A DNA stretch of 47,033 bases. Source: Martensiomyces pterosporus (Eukaryota; Kickxellomycota; Kickxellomycetes; Kickxellales; Kickxellaceae). The stretch covers positions 50,969 to 98,001 of the forward strand of contig MU603992.1 in assembly GCA_025201845.1 (NCBI GenBank). Direction: 5' to 3'. The notes beneath the pieces were generated by a model that had not been told where the DNA came from, ran no database searches, and saw only the letters and a program-made list of their open reading frames with translations. This document shows positions 40,042 through 47,033 of this stretch, piece after piece. Positions within the stretch are counted from its first letter, which is position 1. Each line of letters opens with the position of its first letter. A program made the translations under genes and the position numbers.

Positions 40042-40740
40042 ATGTATACTCCTCGCTCGATTGCCCTTGCCACCATCATCGCCGCCTCTGCTGTGCAGGC
40101 ACAGCGCCCTGGCCAGGGCGGCAACGGCAAGGTCCCGGAGTTTTCGGAGGTGCAGAAGAGCGTTTCTGAGAACTGGTCGAGCAACTACAACTTCATCACC
40201 AGCGGTCTGCCTGTCCTCCAGCGCATCCGCACATCCGAGTACAACTGGCTGACCGCTGCCTTTGGCGGAACAGTAATCCCAACAACCTACGACGAGGCAT
40301 GGGTCAGCCGTGCTATTCTTGGCGGAGCCTTTGGATCGTTTGTTCGTGCTGCTGAGACTGGCACTGCCACCTCGGCGTCTGCTGCCCCATCGCCTACAGC
40401 CACGCCCACCGCTACCTCCAGCCCAGCCGCCACTACCTCCAGCCCAGCCGCCACTACTGCAGCTACTACCTCTGCTCCGGCCACATCCCACAGCTCGGAT
40501 GCCACTGCAACCACCAAGCCAAGCACCACTGCGACGGCTAAGCAAAGCACCACTGGCACCAGCCAGGACACTGCCAGCCACGGTGCAAGCAAGGAGTCGT
40601 CCACCACCGGCACATCGTCGCCTGCCAACTCATCAAGCAGCACAAAGACCAACGCGGCAGCAGCCATTGTGCCGGCTGGATCGCAAGGTGCTCTGGTTGC
40701 TGGAGCCGTGGCGTGCGTTCTGTTCTCGTCCTTGTTCTGA
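40042..40740 (+). CDS. Secreted GPI-type protein with the NW/YDxxW helical domain (member E)
   Basis: The protein has 232 residues in one exon. A signal peptide covers 1-20 (ending VQA). Domain 32-98: FSEVQKSVSENW (34-45), FITSGLPVLQRIR (51-63), SEYNWLTAAFGG (65-76), IPTTYDEAW (79-87), AILGGAFG (91-98). It is nearly identical over this stretch to the next gene, so the two are a recent tandem pair. A Thr/Ser/Ala/Pro stalk includes a short exact repeat (SSPAATT). The hydrophobic tail ends VLFSSLF. Function unknown; a surface role is inferred. The context at the start is weak (C at -3), but there is no better ATG. Confidence 0.87.
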   Translation: MYTPRSIALATIIAASAVQAQRPGQGGNGKVPEFSEVQKSVSENWSSNYNFITSGLPVLQRIRTSEYNWLTAAFGGTVIPTTYDEAWVSRAILGGAFGSFVRAAETGTATSASAAPSPTATPTATSSPAATTSSPAATTAATTSAPATSHSSDATATTKPSTTATAKQSTTGTSQDTASHGASKESSTTGTSSPANSSSSTKTNAAAAIVPAGSQGALVAGAVACVLFSSLF

Positions 40741-41408
40741 GCAACAGCAAAAAGGCAGCTATTGCGTGTAATCTGATGCGACATTTCATTCCCTCTCCTC
40801 CCCAGCGGCAGGGCTAGCTAGAACTATGCGAAAATACAATGGTTGGAAATGTAGTCTATCCTTAGTGCAGTGGGACGTGGCGTGCGCTGCAGAGTGCAGA
40901 GCAGCTCTCGGCCATGCTCAGTGTGTGGGTAAGAGCTGTGGACGTTGCACCATGGGCGTGTACCACTCTCAGCCTTGTGCTTGCCACAGCCAGCGTTTGG
41001 TGCTGTGCTTGCCACAGCATGCTGCAATGATGTGCACACTACGTTGTCACCCGATGTCTGGAGGTGCAGGGCTAATGCTGCGACTACGCCCATGCGCAAG
41101 CTGGCCAAACGTGTGTGCAGAGGCTGGCAGGCTTGGGCAGACAGTGCGGTGGCGTGTGTGGTTGGGGACAGGCAGGGCAGAGCAGTGTAGGTGGGATGAC
41201 AGAACGATCTTGGCGTAAAGGGGCGAAGCCTGAGCTCACCGGGACACCCAGCGCAGTTAGAACGATGCAGCCGTATAAAAGCAGCATGCAGGAGAGAAGC
41301 TACTAGTAACCTCGCATACAGCTAATTTCCTCGCCTCGCTTGATTTACCCAGGCCCTGCCCGCAGCGTCCCATCCTCTCTGCGGCACCCTTTCCTCTTGC
41401 AAGTAAAC
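40741..41408. other. Intergenic between the tandem pair members E and F
   Basis: It holds the E 3' UTR, a GT/GC-rich stretch (40900-41200) without protein character, the F TATA box and a CT-rich leader. Confidence 0.6.
41274..41281 (+). promoter_or_regulatory. TATA box of member F
   Basis: TATAAAAG followed by CAGC, 128 bp before the start codon; the same layout precedes member E. Confidence 0.55.
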
Positions 41409-42104
41409 ATGCTTAGCGTCCGCTTTGCTGCCCTTGTGGCCCTTGCTGCTACTGCTGCTCAGGCCCAGCACCCTGGCCAGAACAGCGGCGCCCATATCCC
41501 CGACTTCACGGAGGTGCAGAACAGCGTCTCTGAGAACTGGTCGAGCGTGCACGACTTCATCACCAGCGGACTTCCCGTCCTTGAGCGCATCCGCGCATCC
41601 GAGTACAAGTGGCTTACTTCCGCTTTTGGTGGAACCGAGATCCCGACTACTTATGACCATGCCTGGGTCAGCCACGCCATCCTTGGTGGCGCGTTTGGCA
41701 AGGCCGTTGCTGGCACAGAGACCATGGGCGCCGGCGCACCCACTGCCACCGATGCTGCTGCTGCTGCTGAGTCTGCTGATTCGACGGAGGGGTCTCAGGA
41801 GGCCGCACTGGCTGCCACCAGCAAAGACGCCGATGCTGCAGCCAAGCTGGCAGAGTCTGGTGCTGAGACCAGCGGGGCCAGCGCTGAGGGCGAGAGCGGC
41901 AGCAGCACCCTCCCCTGGTGCGACGAGGAGAGCGACTCTGGCGACGGTGGCGAGCGGAGCAGCGAGGGCACCCACAGCAGGGCGGGGGAGGGCACGACAG
42001 CTACCTCCAAGAGCGGGGCAGTGTACATTGCAGGATCTACAGCGGCCGCTGTCGCCATCGCTGCGGCTGTGGTCCTGGTGATGGAGCCGATGTATTACCA
42101 GTAA
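41409..42104 (+). CDS. Secreted NW/YDxxW-domain protein with an altered C-terminus (member F)
   Basis: The protein has 231 residues in one exon. The signal peptide is 1-19 (ending QAQ). Domain 31-97 closely matches member E (SENWSS, FITSGLPVLERIR, GGTEIPTTYDHAWVSHAILGG). The stalk differs: Ala/Glu/Ser/Gly-rich and acidic, with little of the Thr/Pro seen in E. The hydrophobic stretch (AGSTAAAVAIAAAVVLV) is followed by a polar MEPMYYQ, which is unusual for a GPI signal, where the hydrophobic run normally ends the chain. A diverged copy of this 3' end downstream ends with the more typical ALL-stop. So F may be membrane-spanning, unanchored or poorly anchored. The ATG at 41409 has A at -3; an upstream in-frame ATG at 41340 would bury the signal peptide. 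Confidence 0.82.
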   Translation: MLSVRFAALVALAATAAQAQHPGQNSGAHIPDFTEVQNSVSENWSSVHDFITSGLPVLERIRASEYKWLTSAFGGTEIPTTYDHAWVSHAILGGAFGKAVAGTETMGAGAPTATDAAAAAESADSTEGSQEAALAATSKDADAAAKLAESGAETSGASAEGESGSSTLPWCDEESDSGDGGERSSEGTHSRAGEGTTATSKSGAVYIAGSTAAAVAIAAAVVLVMEPMYYQ

Positions 42105-44389
42105 ACCTAACCAAGAGCCAAGAAACTAGAAGAGTCCCCATAGTGGGGTCGGATAAGGAGCACAAGAAACCATGTCGCTAGGGCGACAGGAGACTGAGCA
42201 AACACGTGCTGTCCCGCACAGGCATCTAGAGGATCTCCGTGAGAGATAGCCACTGCACATGTCAACCTATGCCATCCAGGAGGGTCTGTGAATAAAATTA
42301 CCTGGGCATTGCTGTGATTCCTTGTTGCCGGCCTCGCAACATGGACCTGCAAAACTCCTTGAACTCTAGACCGCGGTCGGCGAAAGTTCTTGGGAAAATC
42401 GGCACACAATCTGTAGAGACTGTCTGGAACCCACTCCGTTGGTTGCGCCGCATAATACCGCGACGGGTGGCGGGCGGGATAGGGGAACGGAGCTCTCGGT
42501 CGATCTGCAGCTTGTTGCGCACTAGCGAGCGGTCGTACGCGCTTGCTACTGTGTTACTGAACGTGACCTTATTAAACAGTCGGAATCATTCCTGTAAAGC
42601 TGGTACCGGAATCTACCTTTATATTCTTGCTTTCTTGCAGCTTAATGACTTCTATTCTTCTTTTCTGGAACTGGAGTGTAAACAGTAAGAATAAAGTATA
42701 AAGTGTCTCCATTTTGCTGTGCAATTGTCTATAGTTCAACAAGATAATATAAAAAATAACCCCTGTAGTAGAGCAAGATTGTGTGGTAGCATGAGGAGAG
42801 CGACTCTGGCGACGGTGGCGAGCGGAGCAGCGAGGGCACCCACAGCAAGGCGGGGGAGGGCACGACAGCCACCTCCAAGAGTGGGGCGGTGCGCATTGCA
42901 GGATCTACAGCGGCCGCTGTTGCCATCGCTGCGGCTGTGGCCCTCCTCTGAGGATAAATGCGCTTGGGTGTTTGATTTGCGGACGCAACTGACGCCCCGA
43001 TATATTTATTTTTTCTTTTCTTGTTTCACGCAATAGCAGCTCCCGTGTCCCAAACAAGGCACGCGCAGCATGTGATGGAATCAGCCAAGGCGCTCAGCAA
43101 GGGGGTGCCTGCATTGCCCGCATGTCCACACGGACGGTGGGAGTGTGCGGCCAGCAGGCGGAAAGCGAGTTTGACGGAGGGAAATGCTGCAGCGGCCAGC
43201 GGCCAGCAGCCCAGAAAATGACGTCGCATTCTGTGCGCCAGCGCACTTGCTTGGCTACGCATGTCTGGAGCACGCCCTGTCGCTCATGCCGGGTGCTCTG
43301 GCGGACGGCGCAGTCAAAGGCGCAGGCCCTAGTGCTGCTGATGTGTCTGTGGGAAAGCTGCGATTTGGAATTGTCGTAGCCGAGACCCTATTGATGATTC
43401 CCAGCGAGCATCCCTGTGACTGCCATTGGCAGCAGCCTAGGCTAAACGCTGCGGGCCATTTAGGCGGATCCAGCAGCCAAGCGTCACCTGGCCGCCTCTG
43501 CCTTGCGAGGGGAGGCGGGAAGGGCTGGCTGCTTGCGATCCCTTTCAAGTTGTCCATGACTGCTACGCGCATGCAGCCGATACTTCTGAATTTTCCTCCT
43601 TTTCCTCATGTAGGACCGCTGCCGCTGATTTACCCTTTGTCGATGAATGTGATGGGTGGGAAATCTGAATGTGTGCTCCTTCCCAAACTATCCAGCGCAA
43701 TATGCGCATCCAATCCTTCCATCCCCGCCCTAGGCCCTGTTCGAGCGTGCAGGATTTAGGGAGCATGTGTGTGGTTGCGCAGGAAACCGCAGTACCTTGT
43801 TGGGACAGGCGATCACCAAGGCTGATGGAGCGGGCTTTTCGGGCGTGCTGGCTGGCGGGTACTTTGGTTAAATACGCAGCCAGCCTCTCTCTCGCTCTGC
43901 TGCTTCTTTTTCTCTTCTCCTCATCATCTCATTATTTTCCCACAAGTCCTCGAGGGCAGGCGTAATCCCCTCTCTCCCCCCACCCCCTCACAAACAGGCC
44001 CGCGCGCGCACACCCCCCGCACGCTTATCACCACTCTTTCTCCGCTGCAAACCAGCCCTAGCTACTCTCCTACGCTTCTGCTGTGTATAGCACACACGCC
44101 GCTATCGCCTCACTCCCCCCACACACTCAGTCCGCTCGAGTTTCAGAACTCGGGATATCTCCAAGCCTGCCCAGCAGCTCGCTTTGTCCAAGGTAAACAC
44201 GGCACTTGTCTCTTTCGCTGCACTCGCAGCACTCCTGCATATTTGGTGTCTGGCGTGTATGTGCTAAATGGCTAGCTCTTCCTATGCCCCCGCCCCACGC
44301 GGCCCTACTGCTCTTCCTGCTCTGTATCTCTCTGCTGCCCGCCGCTCTGCAGCAGTAGCGAGCCTTGCGTGGTGTCCTCGCTATCAGCC
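42105..44389. other. Long intergenic region between member F and the ABC transporter gene
   Basis: The left part (42105-42792) has small hairpins (CCCCA-TAG-TGGGG near 42136; TGTCGC-TAGG-GCGACA near 42173) and turns AT-rich after 42550, unlike its surroundings. Then comes a broken copy of the member F 3' end. The part 43020-44389 has open frames without family resemblance, a TTAAATAC at 43868-43875 and, close to the transporter, a C-rich and CT-rich leader. Confidence 0.5.
42793..42951 (+). pseudogene. 3'-end fragment of a member F-like gene
   Basis: Positions 42793-42944 align without gaps to 41925-42076 (offset 868) with about 8 differences in 152 bases, most of them synonymous. The fragment encodes 52 codons in frame: the end of the acidic stalk, the hydrophobic tail and ALL-stop. 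An in-frame TAG at 42787-42789 closes it upstream and there is no start codon. What follows (42952 onward) looks like an ordinary AT-rich 3' UTR. Confidence 0.85.
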
Positions 44390-47033
44390 ATGAGCGCGTC
44401 CGCTTCTGCCCGAGCTGTGCCTGCCGCTGCATCAGTGGCTGCGGCTCTTTACTCTCTGTGCCAGCTCGTGCGTCTGGTGTCGGCGTACCAGTCCGGTGCC
44501 CGCGACAAGCTGCTCTGCGGTGACTCAAAGTGGTCGTGGGCGCTCGGCAGCGATTGCTTCCGTGCTGGCTTCCTCTGGCCAGCAGAGCTTCTTCTGATCG
44601 TTTCCGTGTCGTTCCTTGTGCTCGCCTGGAGGCTGCTGTCCTCCAGCTCTGGCGTCTTCAGCACAGTGGGAAACCAGGAGCAGCCAGTGCGCCGCCCGCT
44701 TGGCAAGGCCATTCTCGTCGACAACCGCACAAGGATCGGAGCCGCAGCTCTGCTGGTGTCCATTGTCCACACAGCTCTTTCCGCAGCGTGGTCCATTGAT
44801 GAGGCTAAGCCCAGCCAAAAGCCGGGCAGCCACAGCGAGCTTTACTACTCCGCCGCGCTGTTCCAGTCGTCTCTGCTTGTCGCTGTGGTCTCTGCCGCTT
44901 GCTTTGCTGCTTTCCTTCGCAGCGACCGTCTCTTGTACGCTGGCCTGTTCCCCTGGGCGGTCCCAGCGCTGGTTGCCGCACAGCTGCTTATTGGAGTGGT
45001 TGAGATCTACTTTTCGTTCTTTACTCCGCAGCACAGCGACGAGCCCTTCTGGGGCCCAGGCGCCTCGGCGCGCTCGCTCTTCTTGCTCTCCACCACCCTG
45101 GCCAGTCTCGTGCTGGTCAGCCTCCACTCGCTTGTCCAGTTCAGGCCCATTTTCCTGCGCCCAGACACTGGTGCTGCAGACTCCACAGCAGCTGCGACAA
45201 CTGCTGCCTCGCCATCCTCTGGCTACAGCCTGATCGCTGACGAGTCTGACGCCGCACAGGATGACAGCATTGATGACGACTCTACGCCGCTTGCCAAGCA
45301 CGCAGGCAAGAAGCCGACCCCTCTTGTGGACAGCCCCGAGACCAGCGTCTCGTGGTTCAGCAAGCTCTCGTTCTCCTGGCCAAACGACATTCTGCGCAAG
45401 GGAACCATCGGCCAGCTCGACTACCCCGACCTCTACAACGTCACGCCTGCAGACACGCCCGTGCCCAACTGGAAGCGCTACTTGAAGCACCGCAAGGCCG
45501 GCCGCTCGCTGATTGTGACTCTGTTCATCACCTTTGCCCCCGAGCTGACAATGCAGGGCATCCTGGCACTCGCTGTCTGCATCCTGCACTTTACTGGCCC
45601 GTTCTTCCTCCAGCGCATCCTCAGATCCATCGAGGTGTTTGGCTCCGGCACCCACCCCAGCAGCTCCGAAAAGAGCATCCGCAGCGCCTATCTGGACGCG
45701 TTTGGGCTGCTCTTCTTCACCATTTTCGCGTCGATTCTCTCCAACCAGACGCTGTGGATCGGCCGGCACATCGGCATGCGCCTGAAGGGGCTCCTTGTTG
45801 CCGAGCTCTCGACCAAGACCCTGCGCCGCCGTGGAAAGGGCTCTTGGGAGGACGAGAAGAAGGACGAGGACGAGAAGGACGAGGACGACGAGGACTCGAC
45901 GCCCACCGCCTCTGCTGCGGCCGACGGAAAGATCATGAACCTGCTCACAGCCGACTTCCAGCGCGTGACCGAGGTGTCTGCTTACCTTGACAACGTCTAC
46001 TCGTTGCCGCTGACTCTGTTCATCGGCATCTGGTACATGTATGCTCTCTTGGGCATCTCTGCCCTGGTCGGTCTGTCGCTGGCTATTGTGTACGTGCCTC
46101 TGTCAAAGGTGCTGTTCGCCTATCTCACCAAGGTCGAAGAGAAGCTCAATGCCCTTAGCGACGAGCGCGTTACCGTCATCACCGAGCTTTTGCAGGGAAT
46201 CAAGGCGGTGAAGCTCTTTGGCTGGGAGTCGCGCTTCCTCGAGAAGGTTGACGAAAAGCGCGAGAAGCAGCTCAGCTACATGTGGCGGCTCCTTGTTGCT
46301 TGGGTCCGTGTCATGGTTGCCTCGTCGCTTGCTCCCATGCTTGTGCTGCTCGTCATTTTTGCCGTGTATGTCATCGCCTTTGGCAACAAGCTGACTGCCG
46401 AGATTGCGTTCACGTCCATCTCTGTGTTCCAGCTCATTCGCCTTGTGTTTGAGCACATGCCTGGCTTCCTTAACTGGGCCATCGGCGGCTATGTTTCGCT
46501 TGGACGTATTGACTCGTATCTCGGCCAGCCGCAAGTCCAGGACCTCGAGGAGCGTGTGGCGACTGCGTCGGAGGGCAGTGACAGCAGCGATGGTGCTCTT
46601 GGATTTGTCGATGCTGATTTGGAGTGGGAGATTGCTGGCACCGAAGACGATGCTGCCAAGCCAGCCAGCACCGCCTCCTCCACTAGCGAGGAGCCAACAA
46701 AGGTTGGCACTCCGGACACCGAGCTCCAGAACGACTCGCAGGCCACGGAGGCCACGCCGCTGCTGCCTTCGTCCTCGCAGGTCAAGGCGCCGCTGTCTGC
46801 CAATGCCTCGTACACCTCGCTTAGCAAGCAGGCTGACATGGTGGCCTTTTCGCTCAAGAACATCAACGTTCGCTTCCCCTTCGGTGGCCTGTCCATTGTT
46901 GCTGGCCCCACTGGCAGCGGCAAGTCGTCTCTCCTCTCTGCGCTCATTGGCGAGATGTCTCTGGTTCGCGGAAAGATTCTCCTGCCCACGATCAACCCGG
47001 CGCTGAGCGTTGGCTTTGGCGACAAGTACCGCG
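44390..47033 (+). CDS. ABCC-type ABC transporter, 5' part (runs off the window)
   Basis: 881 codons are visible without a stop; the 3' end is outside the window. The layout is that of a long ABCC (MRP/Ybt1-like) exporter: an N-terminal membrane domain (TMD0, about 15-270), a linker, TMD1 from about 370 to 700, and the start of the first nucleotide-binding domain with Walker A GPTGSGKS at 839-846. ABCC conserved stretches include SWFSKLSFSWPNDIL, MNLLTADFQRV, ITELLQGIKAVKLFGWE and GYVSLGRIDSYL. An acidic Asp/Glu/Lys insert at about 485-515 interrupts TMD1 just before MNLLTADFQRV, and a long Ser/Thr/Glu linker (715-825) precedes the NBD. Relatives export glutathione conjugates or bile acids across vacuolar membranes; the substrate here is not determined. 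The start ATG has G at -3. Confidence 0.92.
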   Translation, partial: MSASASARAVPAAASVAAALYSLCQLVRLVSAYQSGARDKLLCGDSKWSWALGSDCFRAGFLWPAELLLIVSVSFLVLAWRLLSSSSGVFSTVGNQEQPVRRPLGKAILVDNRTRIGAAALLVSIVHTALSAAWSIDEAKPSQKPGSHSELYYSAALFQSSLLVAVVSAACFAAFLRSDRLLYAGLFPWAVPALVAAQLLIGVVEIYFSFFTPQHSDEPFWGPGASARSLFLLSTTLASLVLVSLHSLVQFRPIFLRPDTGAADSTAAATTAASPSSGYSLIADESDAAQDDSIDDDSTPLAKHAGKKPTPLVDSPETSVSWFSKLSFSWPNDILRKGTIGQLDYPDLYNVTPADTPVPNWKRYLKHRKAGRSLIVTLFITFAPELTMQGILALAVCILHFTGPFFLQRILRSIEVFGSGTHPSSSEKSIRSAYLDAFGLLFFTIFASILSNQTLWIGRHIGMRLKGLLVAELSTKTLRRRGKGSWEDEKKDEDEKDEDDEDSTPTASAAADGKIMNLLTADFQRVTEVSAYLDNVYSLPLTLFIGIWYMYALLGISALVGLSLAIVYVPLSKVLFAYLTKVEEKLNALSDERVTVITELLQGIKAVKLFGWESRFLEKVDEKREKQLSYMWRLLVAWVRVMVASSLAPMLVLLVIFAVYVIAFGNKLTAEIAFTSISVFQLIRLVFEHMPGFLNWAIGGYVSLGRIDSYLGQPQVQDLEERVATASEGSDSSDGALGFVDADLEWEIAGTEDDAAKPASTASSTSEEPTKVGTPDTELQNDSQATEATPLLPSSSQVKAPLSANASYTSLSKQADMVAFSLKNINVRFPFGGLSIVAGPTGSGKSSLLSALIGEMSLVRGKILLPTINPALSVGFGDKYR

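Noticed and set aside
43184..43759. Open frame of 191 codons before the ABC transporter
   Set aside because: It has no signal, domain or repeat, and its amino-acid make-up resembles the non-coding frames elsewhere in the window.

Overview
The window is nuclear DNA from a filamentous fungus, most likely an early-diverging lineage such as the Kickxellomycotina. The fungal assignment rests on a Git3/Gpr1-type receptor, many secreted proteins with Ser/Thr/Ala-rich stalks and GPI-type C-termini, short GT-AG introns (122-261 nt) with CTRAC-like branch sites, and GC-rich third codon positions. The narrower placement is inference from gene style and from a dynein heavy chain that keeps a metazoan-like C-terminal cap; no marker gene here settles it.

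Two kinds of genes are interleaved. The first kind is ordinary cell machinery: the CAAX protease RCE1 (4543-5451, -), CCT8/TCP-1 theta (5857-7590, -), a Git3-like 7TM receptor (8453-10935, +), a class II aldolase/adducin-domain protein (11552-12433, -), eIF1 (13070-13657, -, one intron), a D-amino-acid oxidase family enzyme (17902-19014, +), a membrane RING-H2 protein (19121-19890, -, one intron), an apparently intronless cytoplasmic dynein heavy chain (23387-37873, +), and the 5' part of an ABCC transporter that runs off the right edge (44390 onward, +).

The second kind is nine small secreted, probably GPI-anchored proteins at 1610, 3790, 15750, 17358(-), 21036, 21890, 38813, 40042 and 41409. 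Six of them (3790, 17358, 21036, 38813, 40042, 41409) carry, right after the signal peptide, a divergent helical domain of about 70 residues. Its signature is an SxNW-like motif, then about 20 residues, then a Y/W-x-x-L helix, then P-[ST]-x-[FY]-D-x-x-[WY]. I do not recognise this domain as a named family. It is my main candidate for something undescribed: a dispersed, lineage-specific cell-surface family with one recent tandem pair (40042/41409), one stalk-less member (21036) and fast-changing minisatellite stalks. The other three (1610, 15750, 21890) share the overall plan but are mostly low-complexity sequence.

There are two structural oddities. The 120-N gap at 22563-22682 is flanked by a perfect 151-nt direct repeat, so the apparent second gene end after the gap is probably the same sequence assembled twice. 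A 152-bp diverged copy of the 3' end of the gene at 41409 lies about 0.87 kb downstream and still carries the more usual hydrophobic terminus. I saw no tRNA, rRNA, CRISPR array or intact transposon.
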